From Solicoccozyma terricola (taxonomy: Eukaryota; Basidiomycota; Tremellomycetes; Filobasidiales; Piskurozymaceae), in NCBI GenBank assembly GCA_001600875.1, contig BCLD01000007.1, forward strand, positions 428,157 to 492,156: 64,000 nucleotides of DNA, given 5' to 3'. Each line of letters begins with the position of its first letter. Positions within the stretch are counted from its first letter, which is position 1. The notes beneath the pieces were generated by a model. That model did no database searches and was not told the origin of the DNA. It saw nothing but the letters and a program-made list of their open reading frames with translations. The position numbers and the translations under genes were made by a program. This document shows, one piece after another, positions 14,277 to 28,000 of this stretch.

Positions 14277-15000
14277 CCCGTTATGTAATGACAATGTTGG
14301 CAGTTGTACAACTAGACACGACCCTCGATCGACTTTCAGCCGACATCATTCTCAACCTCGCACTCGCGTATTTGCCCATCTTCGTTGCCATCTTGACCCA
14401 GAGCAAGGTTGCGGTATATTCGAACGGATCTCAAAGGGAAATTGACGACTTTGCGGAACGAGCTGTCCTCCTGGCGAACATGGGTGAGTTTGACGTCCCG
14501 CAAGAATGGCATGCAGAGGTTTTTTTTAGGTTTTTTTTTTGGGTTTTTTTGGTCGTTAGCGATACGCCTAGTAGAGAGTGAGAAGCTATAAAGGCGAACC
14601 TGTTGTAGATTACCCCAAGAAGCGTACCATATCTTGCAGATTCGACAAACTTCCATCTGACGGAGGGTCGCGTTCAGTGACTGACACAGCAGTGGCGGTC
14701 TGAGGCCTCACCTTTACCATGATTTTTTCTGTCGTTCCGGATCCACGACAAGGACTTGTCAATGTCTGCCAGAAGACCCATAGCTTCTGTAAAGGCAGCG
14801 GAAAGTGGGAACTGGTTTTGAACCAGTCTCATCGAGGCATATCATGCACGCCTATCTAGTATGGCGATGGCGATGTGTGTTGCCACTTGTGCCTGGGATC
14901 CCCACAACGCGAAGCATCCATTTGTTGATGTTTCAAGTTCAGAGAGCCTCATGTTACGGATGGGGGGGGGGAGGTAGGGGGTGGGCGGTGGGGCTCGTGG
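14277..15000. other. Intergenic spacer with T-tracts and a G-rich leader
   Basis: No supported gene. Three T-runs at 14520-14550 may mark the 3' end of the Byr4-like transcript. The last 40 bases are a dense G-rich segment directly before the next start codon (listed separately). Confidence 0.45.
14962..14993 (+). promoter_or_regulatory. Potential G-quadruplex just upstream of the RS-rich gene start
   Basis: On the coding strand, runs of 10, 5, 3 and 4 Gs are separated by short loops (AGGTA, T, CGGT) and end 7 nt before ATG 15001. By the usual pattern this could form an intramolecular quadruplex in the mRNA leader and hinder scanning ribosomes. Whether it is transcribed is unknown. Confidence 0.5.
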
Positions 15001-18000
15001 ATGGCAACCAGACGACAACTACAACTACAACATCACCCGCCAGTCATGACCTTGATCAGTTCGTCGGGACCATCGGCCGGCACCGCGACTGCTCCAAGAC
15101 GTCTTCGCGATCCTCTTCCTTCCCACACACCCAGAGGACCAGCCGGAGGCGGAGCGGTTGCCAGGAGAACTGCACTATCGAACGTTCCATCCGTCGCGAC
15201 TCCTTCGGTTTCCTATCCCCCGTCATATCGATCGAGCAGTGAAGCAGAGGAGCAAGCTATGGTATTGGTAGAACCCAGGCAGGCAAGCACGGAAATCCAT
15301 CATCGAAGTTCTCCAGGTAATAATCGCCAGTCAAAACAACCAATCCAGACCTTTGCCCCACCCAGCAGAAACCATCTCCACGAGTATGTGTGTATCGATC
15401 CATCTCAAACTCAGTGGGATTCTCCTCCGTTCGCTCAGGTCCAGCTTCAAAGTCCTTCCCATCGATTCCAGTCGTGGAACTTTCCAACTAATGGAATCGC
15501 TCAACAACCTCCAGCCCCTCAACCTCCTTCCACTAATCTCCAATCATCTCCATCACCTCCTCAGCAACATGCATGGTCGATCCGTTCTATCTCTCCGGCT
15601 AGTCGACGTACTCTCTCATACCGTGCTCATTCTTCGATACAGACTAAAACAACTTCTCCAACTGTCAATATCACCCCATCATCCCAACGAGGACAACGTC
15701 TGGTATCCGACAACCGAATCGAACGTTCTTCCCCAATCAGCACTTCTGAAACCACTCTCGCATATTTTGAACCTCTTGCAAACTCAGTGGGCAGGAAGCA
15801 GGAGGTTGGACAAGATCGAGTGCTGACGATGCCACCAAGAAAAGAAAGTCGAATGGGTCAAAGCGGGTCACTTAGTACGGAACGATCGATATTCCATGAC
15901 TCTAAATTAAAAGTAGAAGACTTGGATTTCAACATGGTGATGAAATTCGCTAGCACGCAGGTGGATGAAGAGCTTGACGAGTTGACTATTGATCTCGATC
16001 TTGGAGAATTAGATGGTATGGAAGACGATGAAGACGGGGATGAACAGATGCCGATTCTCCTTGAGCAAAGAAAATCAGTGCGAGTAGATGGTGGGGAAGA
16101 AAAGAGTGTGGAGAGATCTATGGGTAGGCTCATGACAGAGAATTCAGTCAGTCGCTTTGACGGTTATTCCGAAGAGCGACTCCCGAAAAGTGATCTCCAA
16201 GAGCGAAGACATCGACAGGATGGTGAGAACAAAATGCAATAAATCATAATCCGTCCCCCCTTTACTTTCTAAGACCTGATACGCCATCTTCCTCCTAGAC
16301 TCTGAGCACCGCAGACGTTCATCTGAAAGAGACAGCTCTCGACGCAATGACAATGAAAGAGGTCGATCCCGCAACAGACACGAGTATAGGAGCGCAGACG
16401 ATTGGGGTAAAGAAGAAGCGTCCTTTTACGATCCCTATTGGAATGGTGAGGTTAAGCATCGTTGGTCGTACGCTCCTGCTCACATGCCATTGCTCTCCAG
16501 GCAGAGATAATCACGAGCGCAAGGCTTCATATCTCGAAGCTCATCGAGGTCACAAAGACTACTCCAGCGGCAAAAGTCGAATCACTCGACAGCGCAGTCG
16601 TTCTCGATCTCCCGTCAGAAGTCGAATACCACGCTCCCGATCCCGATCTCCCGTTCGAAGGCGCAGACTCTCCCCTTACCCGACGATACGAAGCTATCGT
16701 GAAGATAGGAGTACTGACGCAGATTCTCGCGAGATAGCTAGTACGATGAGTATGGAGCAATGTGACAAAGCGGAAAAGGTCACTCGAGCTGGGCAAGGTA
16801 TGTTTCGAAGAGCACACAATTTGGGCACAAACTTAAATGTCGTTTCCCTGTGCCTTCACAGGGACTCCGGTTGTCGCCCCTAGCCCAATAGATTGCTACG
16901 CCACCCTCCAACGAATCAGTGATATCAAGGTCAACAAACCGCACCTGCTCACAAGCAAAGTGCGAACCCCCAATTGCATCCCCTACGGTATCAGTGAGGA
17001 TAAGACGATTGTGGTATGGTGTATTGGCAGGGAATTCAGTGAGGGTCTCGAATTAGATTTCAGTCACTCAATTGCTAACATCTTGCTGGGCAGCGCAAAG
17101 CGATCTTGTTCTCTATTGGTCTCAATACGGTGGGGTTCTAAGCCCAATTCACCTTTTCGTGCTGGGGGGGTCTTGATAGCTTGATCATTCACAGGATGCG
17201 TCGAGAGGGTGGATATTGTAACTGCTCCTTTTGAAATGGCACCGACAGGTACGTGTTCTCCTGTGGCTGATTAGCGGGTGAGCCCAAGCTGCAGCCGAGT
17301 GACCTATTCGTGTCGCATGTTCACCATCCGACAGGCCGCCTGGTCTACATTTGGTTTAAGAAAGCCGCCGAAGTGCAGTATATTCTGGGGTTTCAACGCC
17401 CCGGTTCAGGATTTATTATCAACAAGGAAATAGCGGGCCTACAGTACGCAAGGCCAAAGGTGGCGGCAAAGGCGAGTGTCCGCTACGTCTCTATCGACCG
17501 CGCTGCTAACACCTTGAATCCGTCTCACAGTTTGCCCAATGGAACGGCACTTCGTTTTCCATGATGCAGGCGGAAGCCGATCATTTTCTCCCCAGTGCCG
17601 CAATCAGGAAAGGTCACAAGTTCAACGCCCGGTGGACCGCTGGGATGGAATGCCAGCCGAGACGACAGAAGCAGACTGGACCTCAAAATGTAAGGTTTCC
17701 CATGAGGCAGGCTGAGGAGGTACTTTGGCTTTGTGGGAGAGCGAGCGCTATGAGACGACCAGAGCTAACATAGGCTGCGATGACAGGACGATAACGCTTC
17801 GAAGCTGCTTTCTCCAAGCTATAGACCGATCGAGAGAAGTGTGAATTTCGAGGTCTGTAGTCTCTAACCTGCTTGCAGACGGGGAGATTGAGCGCTTTCT
17901 GAACCTTACGGCTACTATATTTAGAGAGTCTCCTCAATGCCCACAGAGACATCTTGCAAATCAATCCTCATCAGGTGAGTGGCCATCATACCAATCACCG

Positions 18001-18824
18001 AAAGCTTACCGAGAACCAACCTATCCCCTTCAGCGATATCCCGAGAATTGCGTCCGCCTTGGATGTTGTAGCCTATTTCGAGTTGGTCTATGAATGCGAC
18101 GTGAAGAGTGTAGAGTGTGTGGCGTTGATCTCGTGAAGATTAGAAGACGACCTGATGGAATACCCGACACAGAATCTACGAATCGAGAATCATGGCAAAA
18201 CCTTCACGCCACGACCGTCGCAGGTCGGTGTTGGTCCAATTTGCCACCCCAGGCGACTTGGGAAGTCTATCCGTGGACCTTGATTTTCAATACGGAGGGT
18301 GGACTCTGTGCCCTGGCGGCCCGTATCGAAAGCTGAATCTCCGAATCAATAAGCTACCTCGCGAGATTGCTGCATTGTGGGAGACGTGGGAAGATGCTTT
18401 GTGGATCAAGGCTGCCACCACGGATCAATGGACCCCCGCCGGAGCCTTTCAGTGAGTGACAGTCCCCTATGGAATCCTATGTGAGAGGGTTGACAGTGGC
18501 TACTTTCCAGATGGGTGCTTTACGATCGCTATCCACGTCTGAGTGGAGCTTTCGGGCTCCCAGCTACCGCTGCCGCCGGCCGTACCAGCCCTCTCAAGAA
18601 GGCTACTCATGCACTAGGCATGACAGTTCCGAAGGATACTCCGAACGAGGTACATGAGGATCCTTTGAAAACACTTCTCAGTGCGAGAATGAATTGAACT
18701 AATATGGATGCACCACCAGCGTCCCTCATTCCTTCCCGCCAAACCGGAAACTACCCTTGAGGACCTCGATGTGGGTGCTCAAGCATTGTACCGCCTCCAG
18801 GGGACACGTCAGAAGCCCTATTGA
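15001..18824 (+). CDS. Unrecognised RS-rich protein with an RRM-like segment
   Basis: I do not recognise this gene. Exons that join cleanly are 15001-16222, 16299-16445, 16501-16797, 16862-17038, 17094-17129, 17195-17248, 17335-17471, 17531-17689, 17787-17838 and 17879-17974; later exons run to TGA 18822-18824. About 400 N-terminal residues are Ser/Pro/Gln-rich, then comes an acidic stretch and an Arg-Ser region with RSRSPVRSR and RSRSPVRRR. Next a fold like an RNA recognition motif is suggested: IVVWCIGREF (RNP2-like), YWSQYGCVERVDIV, then RLVYIWFKKAAEVQYIL (RNP1-like). The C-terminal part has alternating strands (VLVQFATPGDL, YRKLNLRINKLP). The intron 17472-17530 is GC-AG. Splicing between 17975 and 18230 is ambiguous. 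By composition it may act in mRNA processing (inference). Confidence 0.6.
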
Positions 18825-18962
18825 GGTCTTTGAACACTCAAAATGGACATCAGACACTCCGAGGATGGTTATGAAGCAGCATACATATCCTCGAACTCTC
18901 CGCCGCAAGACTACACCGTACCTAATCTATAATCTTGCGCTTCATGTCGCCTCCACCTTACG

Positions 18963-18970
18963 TCACGTGA
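18963..18970. promoter_or_regulatory. TCACGTGA palindrome upstream of MDN1
   Basis: The 8-bp palindrome TCACGTGA lies about 100 bp before the MDN1 start, in the 245-bp spacer after the RS-rich gene. In several yeasts this core, bound by Cbf1, marks ribosomal and ribosome-biogenesis promoters. Here the role is inferred. Confidence 0.5.
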
Positions 18971-19069
18971 TCTCATTATTTATTGTTTGCGATTTGCAAC
19001 TTCATGTTTCCCAAAAGTCAGACGCACCGTCTGGACAACTGTAGTCGATCAGCTGTCATCTCCTCAACG

Positions 19070-22000
19070 ATGGAGGTCGACGATACATACAGAGTAGAGG
19101 CTTCCTCGAGCTCCAGTCAACTTCAAGCTGATCAAAAGCCAGCAGACTTGCCAACTTTTGCCTCATTTCCTTTGCAACGTCAGCTACAAATATTTCTTCA
19201 AAGCCTGGGTGTCGACTCGACCTCCTCGTATGGAGTCGATTATGTCTCATCAGACATCCTTCAAGTGCTCACGGCTGCTGCGTATCTGGATGCCGATCAA
19301 CCTTCACCCCATCAGGTCTTAGGAGCCCTATCACGAGCTGCTGCCCAGCCAGGTCTCATTCAATCGATCTACCTCAGTTTCCGACCCATTGCAGCAGATC
19401 TTCTCGCAAGATGGATCGTGGACTTACCAATCGAAGCACAAGAATGGGAGCAGAAGATTTTTATACTATCAGAGCTAGCAGAGTTTGCCGAGGAGCTGTG
19501 GGAGTGAGTGTTCGTATAGTTATGCTCTGACCTCACGCTCACCATCATCATGCATATTTAGGATCATTCATGCCTTCATCGACGCATCACCATTCAAAGA
19601 GAACGGTCTCCTAGGACTATGTCCAGAAGGAGACGATCTCCTTAATATCTCATCGCAACGGCTTCAGCTCCTTCTCATCGCCCAAAACCGTCTTGTGGCA
19701 GCAGATCCTCTCCTCTCAAATCGCAATTGTTGGCGATCTACACCACTTCTTCGGTTAATACGCTCGCACCAGGACGCTGGAGTTCGGCTGTTAGCGATCC
19801 ACTGTTACGCTCAACAAATGTCTCTAAGCGAGTTGGGCCGGACGAAACTCGAAGAACAGTGTATTGGATCGCAGAAGGTAGACGCGAAGATCCTGCAGGG
19901 ATGGGTGATTGAAAAGCGACTGGAGGGCGGCAGCACACGGAAGCTGCAGGAGATTGACGGATGGGTTCTGACTCTTGCAGAGTTGCAACGGAGAGATAAG
20001 CGTGAGTTCAGGTGGACAGGCGTAGTTTGACGTCCGAATTGACGATGAGCCCATTAGTCAAAACTATCGACATGCTGGAAACTAGTTCAATACCTGAGGC
20101 TTCACAATCATCATTCAACTTGACTGAAGAATGCTTGTGTCCCGCTGTCACAATCGTGGGAACTACTCCGATTTACAAGCCGATTAGCGACAAGCCATCG
20201 ACTCGCTCACAGAATTTCCTCCACGTTTCAACACCGTCCAATATCGCTACCATCGATCAAATATCATACTGCCTGCAAAGAAGACTACCAGTCCTCCTCT
20301 CCTCTCTCACATCTGCAGGCAAGACGCACACCATTCACTATATGGCTTCACGAATCTACCCATCTGAAACCACAACCAACCGCGTGCTGACCATCGCCGC
20401 TGCGGATACTTCTCTGGACGCCAAGTCGCTGCTTGGTAGCTATGTGTCATCGCCTTCCCAACCTGGGACCTTTACATGGACGGAAGGTGCTCTGACTAAA
20501 GCGGTTCGCAGTGGACGTTGGGTTGTCGTTGAAGATCTTGATCGAGCAAGCCAGGAAGTCCTAAGCCTCGTCGCTACCCTGGCAGATGGCATGGGTCCTG
20601 CCAAGATGGCGGGATCGAGAGTAAAGCTGAATATTCCAGGCCGAGACAGCGTCGAAGCGGGCTTGGGATTTGCTTTATTCGGTACCAGAACGGTGAACAA
20701 CGCCAATGAGGCCGCAAAGGCTACATTTCTTGGTCATAACTACTTTGCAAGTGTTTATTTGCCTGCACCGAACGGTCTCGAAATCGTACAAATGCTGGAC
20801 GCTCGATTCCCAACTCTCAGTCAATCAGCGGCAAGCAAGCTCATCGATATCTATTTAAATCTCAGCAACCAAATGTCGAATCTGCATGGTCGAAACAGGG
20901 GCCGCTCGTACGGCTTGCGGGATCTGGAAAAATGGTGTGCCAGGGTGGAGAGGATTTTGCCCGAGGCTACACCTGCCCACCGCAACTCGTCAGCATTCGT
21001 GAATCCGGTGGTCCAGGACGAAGTATTTATGGAAGCATTGGACATCTTTACAGCAGCTTTCGACTCAGCATCATCCCCAGCCCTTCGTCAACGACAGGAA
21101 GACATCGCCGCACTTATTGCGACATCGCTCGAGATTGGGGATGAACGTCGCGACTTTCTCCTCCGAAAGCGCGTACCCCAGCTCGAGATCATCGGAGATA
21201 GTCGAGCAAGAGCGTCGAAGGAGATTCGCATTGGTCGCGCCTCTTTAACTGGTCTGCCCAAAGATCCGACTCGTCTGAAGGACACGGGTAGACCTTATGC
21301 TTTGACCAGACCATCACTGGTGCTGCTGGAGCGCTTGGCCGCAGGTATCGACATGTCCGAGCCAGTCTTGCTCGTTGGTGAAACAGGTACTGGAAAGACC
21401 ACCGCTGTTCAGTACTTTGCCGATGTCCTTAATCGGCCACTCACCGTTCTTAACATGTCTACGCAAACCGAAACAGGGGATTTGTTAGGTGGATTTAAAC
21501 CCATCGACGCCGCACTTCCCGGCCGAGAACTCCATGGCCGATGGCTGTCGCTCTTCCGCCGGACCTTTAGCAAGAACCGCAATGAGAAATACGAGAGTGG
21601 AGTACGCAAGGCTATAAATGCTGGCAACTGGCGAAGAGTAGCGGACATGTGGATTGGTGCTGCAGATCTAGCCAGGGATAGGCTACGGAAAGCCAAGTCC
21701 AAGTAAGCAGGAGTCTGAGAGTGAAGCCGCGAACATTTTGCTTATCATGGTTCCCGTTGCATCCACAGGGTGGATCTGGAGCTCAATGGAGATGCAACAG
21801 GCGGCCATTCACCGAGGAAGCGTCGTAAAGTCGATCACGACATTGTCGCCACGCCGGATAGCAAGCTAGAAGTCGCCTGGAATACCTTCCGCAAGGACGT
21901 CGCAACTTTTTTGTCGCTTCACATCCAAGCGAGCTCTAAACTCGTCTTCTCGTTTGTAGAAGGGCCTCTCGTCAAGGCCCTCCGGGAGGGTGACTGGTAA

Positions 22001-25000
22001 GCATCCGCATTCTCTAGCGCAGGTTTTTGGCAACATCCCTAATTGTTCTGATCTATCACCCAGGATCCTGCTTGACGAAGTCAATTTGGCGTCTCATGAG
22101 ACTCTGCAATCGCTGACGGCAATGCTGGAGAACGCTACTTCGTCGATCACACTCACCGAAAGGGGTGATCTGGAGCCAGTCGCCAGACATCCGGACTTTC
22201 GCCTGTTTGCGTGTATGAACCCAGCTACCGATGTCGGTAAAAAGGATCTACTGCCAGGCCTGCGAGCTCGCTTTACCGAAGTCTTCGTACCTCCACCCGA
22301 TGACGACAAGGACGCACTTCTTGCCATCATCAAGCAGTACCTGGGCAACGCCGTTGGTGGAGATCGCGCCGCTATTTTGGATGTCGCTGAATTTTACATG
22401 TCTATCAAGGCCATGGCTCGGGGGAAGGAGCTCGTCGATGGGAGTAACTTTGCGCCCCACTACAGCATGCGAACATTGGCTAGGGCTCTCACCTTTGCAG
22501 TCGAGGTCTCGCCCATGTTCGGTATTCGACGTGCTTTGTGGGAAGGCTGCCTTATGACCTTCACCATGTCTTTGGACGCGGAAAGCAACAAGAAGGCGAA
22601 GGATGTCATTGGTCGGCATCTGCTCGGGGGTCTTCGCAACCCGTCCGCGGTAATCAACCAACCACCGAACCTTCCGTCCAGTTCTGTTGATGACTATGTT
22701 CGCTTCGGGCATTTCTGGTTGCAACGCGGTCCGCTGGCCATACCGAGCTCCGATACCTACGTTATCACCCCATCGGTGGAGTCCAAGCTCTCCGATTTGG
22801 CAAGAGCAGTGTTGACTCGCAAGTTCCCAATTTTGATTCAAGGTCCAACCTCAAGCGGTAAGACTAGTGCGATCGAATTCCTGGCCCGTAGCACGGGTCA
22901 TCAGTTTGTGCGTCTTAACAACCACGAACATACGGACATTCAAGAATACCTAGGGACATACACTTCGGATGCGCAGACGGGCAAGCTAGTGTATAATGAG
23001 GGAATTCTGGTTCGCGCAGTCAAGGAGGGTCATTGGATCGTTCTCGATGAGCTGAATCTGGCCCCAAGCGATGTTTTGGAGGCGCTCAATCGACTACTCG
23101 ATGACAACAGAGAGTTGACAATACCGGAGACGCAAGAAGTTATCCGCCCTCATCCGGATTTTATGCTGTTTGCCACCCAGAATCCTCCCGGCTTATATGG
23201 CGGCCGCAAAGTGCTCTCTCGTGCCTTCCGCAATCGATTCCTCGAGGTTCACTTCGATGATGTCCCTCAAGCGGAACTGCAAACCATCCTCTGTCAACGA
23301 TGTGCAATCCCTCCCTCATATGCACAACGGATCGTTCAAGTGTTCGCCGAGCTCAGGCATCGCAGGCAAGCGGCGCGCGTCTTTGAGTCGAAGCAGTCAT
23401 ATGCGACACTTCGAGATCTTTTCCGATGGGCAGACCGTAAAGCTGAAGGCTACCAACAGCTCGCGGAGAATGGTTACATGTTGCTTGGCGCTCGAGCTAG
23501 ACGTTCAGATGACGCGACCGTCGTCAAGGAAGTTATCGAGTCGGTGATGAAGGTGCAGATCGACGACAGGACTCTCTACACGATCACCGAGGATCCCTCC
23601 AGCGCATATGGTCGCCTTGGCCTTCCCTTGCCTTTCCAGGCTGAGTCGCGCGTCGTTTGGACGGCGGCTATGCAACGTCTATTCTCTCTGGTGGCAACTG
23701 CTGCGGTGTACAAAGAGCCGGTCTTACTGGTGGGAGAGACCGGGTCTGGGAAAACCTCAGTCTGTCAAGCTCTTGCACGAGTCTTCGGGAGGACCTTGCT
23801 AGCGGTCAATTGCTATCAAACCATGGAAACAGCGGATCTTCTGGGAAGCCAGCGACCAGTACGAAATCGATCCGAAGCCCTGACCGAGGTAATCGCCGAG
23901 TTACAATCTCTGGCTACTCTGACAGGACTCACCCTGGCGGACGTAGATTCCACATCCTCTAAGCAAATCTGGGCAGAAACAGCGATCCGCGATCTCAGAG
24001 CGGCTGGTGGCTCCGATATCGAAGCAAGGCTATCTCTAGCGCTGGCTAAATTGCAACTCGCTGGTGCAATGTTCGAGTGGCGCGACGGTCCGCTGGTTAC
24101 GGCCATGCGGGATGGATCCATCATTCTATTGGATGAGATCTCGCTGGCCGACGACTCGGTGTTGGAACGACTCAACTCTGTGCTTGAACCTGCCCGTACC
24201 CTTACTCTGGCTGAGAAAGGTGGCTCCGATCTCGACAGCCTTGCGATTGTCGCCGCTCAAGAGTTTCAAGTGGTAGCCACCATGAACCCCGGCGGTGACT
24301 ACGGCAAAAAGGAGCTTTCACCCGCTCTCCGGAATAGATTCAGTGAAATCTGGGTTGCGCCGCTGTCCGACAGGGTGGATTTGATCCAAATTTTAGCGAC
24401 GTCCGGGTGTCAAGGCTCGTTGGCTACGTGCGCTGGACTTGCCTTGGACTTCGTTCACTGGTTCCGCATGCGAGTGCAGGACGATGGCAGGTCGGGCATT
24501 GGACTGAGAGATCTACTAGCGTGGAGTACCTTCCTTGTCAAGGCTTCTTCAGAGTTGGGCATGGACATTGCGTCGGCTTTCGTACGTGGGGCTAGGCGCG
24601 ACGCTGCCCGAGATTGGTACTGACCACAATCCTACCATCTTCAACAGGTTCAAGGGGCCCAGCTGGTCATCATAGATGGCCTGGAAACGGTTCCTGGAGT
24701 TGCTGGTCTTAGCAGGGCTGCTATCAACATTCTCCGGACGGAATGCCTTGCGGAGGCTCAACGTCTTTCTGCAACGCTACCAGGAGACTGCAAATTGTCT
24801 CAGGACACGAGTATCCACAACACTTCTCGAGCCTTCGGTATTGGGCCCTTCAAAGTGGAGAAGCCAGTGGATTCAACCGTCAATCAAACAGTGGACTTCA
24901 GCTTGCACGCTCCTACCACACTCTCCAACGCCGTGCGAGTGCTTCGAGCTTGTCAACTTCCAAAAGCAGTGTTGTTGGAAGGCAGCCCAGGTGTGGGCAA

Positions 25001-28000
25001 AACCAGTCTTGTCCAGGCGCTGGCAACGGCAAGCGGCAGAGAGCTGTGTCGCATCAATCTCTCGGAGCAGACGGACCTCATCGATTTATTCGGCTCGGAC
25101 CTCCCGGTCGTCGGTGGACGTCCTGGAGAATTCGCTTGGAGGGATGCGGCTTTCTTGACGGCTCTCCGCCGAGGTGACTGGGTGTTGCTGGACGAAATGA
25201 ACCTTGCTTCCCAAGCCATTCTTGAGGGACTCAACGCCGTCCTCGACCACCGTGGCACCGTTTACATCCCGGAGCTAGGTCGATCCTTCGAGAAGCACCC
25301 TGATTTCCGAGTATTTGCTGCTCAGAACCCGGTGCAGCAAGGCGGTGGCAGGAAGGGACTTCCAAAGTCCTTCCTCAATCGATTCACCAAGGTCTACGTT
25401 ATGGAACATACAACCGAGGATCTGTTAGCTATCTGCTCGCACCGCTACCCCGAGGTGCCTGTGCAGGTGCTGTCATCAGCAATTGCCTTCAATGCTAGAG
25501 TTACTGCGGCAACTATAACAGATCGGACAATAGGCAGACTCGGAAGTCCTTGGGAGTTCAATCTTCGAGACATTATGCGATGGTTGCAAGTCAATTCCGT
25601 CCGCAACGGATTTGAGAAGGATGAATTACTGGGCGAATTCGGTCGCTTGTGCTACATTGATCGCTTCCGCACGCTACAGGATCAGAAGGCCATTGCTGGC
25701 CTGCTTTCAACAGCGCTCGAAACGGGTTTGGATGTCGAGAGTCGACCATGGCTAGAGATCTCTTCGGATCGGCTACAGGTCGGCCACTCGCTTGCCATGC
25801 GATCGACAAACCGCGGGTCTGCGGCTGGACGATTGTCGTTTATACGCCAACATTTACCGGTCCAGGAAAGTCTCTTAAAGGCCGTCGAAATGCAGTGGCT
25901 CGTAATCCTGGCGGGGCACGCGGGAACGGGAAAACGCAGCCTTATTCGACTCACGGCTGACGTCCTGGGAGTGCGCCTTGTCGAGTGCAACATGCATTCC
26001 GCTGTCGATACCATGGAGATGCTGGGAAGCTTCGAACAGACAGACAGCTTCCGAGCTGTACATTCCTGCGCAGCGGATCTTCAAGAGATTCTCCGGAACT
26101 GCATCAGGCACAGCGAACTTGACTTGCAATCCATTGAGACAGCCGAGGAAATATCGAGGAGTTTAGCTGGAGAACCAACACTTGAACGAGCTCAAGCGGC
26201 TCTAGCTTGGCTCAACGAGGTAGTTGGTACCGGAGAGCGGTCTCTGACAAATATCGGTGCTCGTTTGCGTGACCTCGTAATGATGGGCCCAACAGCCATG
26301 TCGTCCTTCGATTGGGTCGATGGTCCTCTCGTTCGAGCACTCCGGAATGGAGACTGGTTCGTCATCAACGACGCCAACCTCTGTGCGCCATCCGTATTGG
26401 ATAGGTTGAACAGCCTGTGCGAATTCAACGGATCCCTAGTCTTGACAGAGAAGGGTAGCGAGTCTGGGTCTCCCGAGACTATTCATCCCCATCCCAATTT
26501 CCGCCTCTTCATGACATTTGACCCCAAGCATGGCGAGCTCTCGCGAGCCATGCGAAACAGAGGCTTAGAGATCTACGTTTCGAATGTGGGCAGCGATGAT
26601 GCATCACGTATGCGTCAACTTCCCCAAACAACGGGGTCTCAATTCAAGATCGAAGAAGATATTGCCAACACAAGCCTTGTGGCGATGGTGGACTCGAGGG
26701 TCGCTCGAACCTTGCAGCATTTACCTGGCTTCAGTGACGACGTTGGCATACTCTCCAACGCTCAGCTTGCACGAGCATTCGCTGTCCAACCAGCCAACTC
26801 CTCGGCATTGTCGACGTTCCGTTCGCTGTCACATCTCAAATCGCTTTCAAATGGACACAGATCTATCCTCTCCGAAATGACTTCCTTGGTAGGCTCTGGT
26901 AAATCACTTCCAATAGCTGCCAGACTTTGCCCTCTGCACGCCGAGACCTTGGTGAGTTATGTCGCCGATTGCCTGAGATGTTTCAATGCTGATCTGGCCC
27001 TGACCATTGACCTGGCAGCCCATCGATGTTTCTGTCAACGGCCAATTTTCCGCCTCGCCTGCATCCCGCCTGGTCTCTCAAGCTCTCGCGTTGTACGCCG
27101 AGAACGCTCTCCTGGCTTTCTCCACCTCGCTCTCATCTCAAGGCTGGATTGAGGTCGGGCCAAAGCAGGGATCCAACACTCCCGCCATCACCAGTCAGAT
27201 CGCCTCATTCACTCAAGCGATGCATGGCTTCATCGCCCACGAGATTGGAATCGTATTGAATGCCGCCGAGGCAGCTGCCTTTCGGGTGAGTTCATCCTTA
27301 CTTACAAAACCACGTTAGCAATTTCTGATCCGCCTCAATCGTCGACTCAATGCAGACGAACTTGATGACGGTCGCAGATATCCTCGTGCTTCTTAACATG
27401 GTCGAACAGACCTCGCAGGAGCACGCTATTAACTGGTCATCTCTGAGCTTGGCAATACAAGGCATCAGAGGCGCGTTGGGTGGTAGGGTAGAGTCTTTAA
27501 GCGCTTCAGCACTGCATACATTGTCAGTCCTTGGTAATGCAACGGCACTGGTCACTGGCAAAGCGCAGCGTACGGTCTGGCAATGGCTGTTGGAAGACGA
27601 TGTCCGGACGACATCTCCAGGAATGCACGACCTTCTGACCCTGGTGCAGCAACGCGGAACAGGTGAGGTACCCCAATTTGGCGCAATGACATTCGTAGCT
27701 AACACGACCCGCGTTCAGATGCCCTTCTAATTGCGGTCATGCAAGCAGTAGCTGCTTTTCCTTCGTCCGAGGTCGCACATAGCCAAGTCGAAGAGATTAC
27801 CTCGGCTCTAACTTCGGTACGTAATTATGCCTGAAAGCCAAGGAGAAGCCTCCCTGACGGAAGGTTATTACCCGATCAGCTTCCGCTCCAAAACGACGGA
27901 GACAGTCAGGTCGACAAAGTCATGCTTGCGTCTGCTCACCTTCGAGCTCTGAAGCTAGCCTTTGCTAGTGGAAGTGAAGCTGTAAGTAAATTGGAGCATT

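Noticed and set aside
14785..14880. tRNA-like T-arm on the minus strand (ACTGG-TTCAAAA-CCAGT)
   Set aside because: The T-arm is perfect, but the acceptor has a mismatch, and no A box, D-arm or anticodon arm can be drawn; likely chance.
18192..18455. Separate small gene starting MAKPSRHD
   Set aside because: It could be an independent start, but a splice from the upstream exon restores the same frame and the downstream exons complete one gene; left as part of the RS-rich gene.
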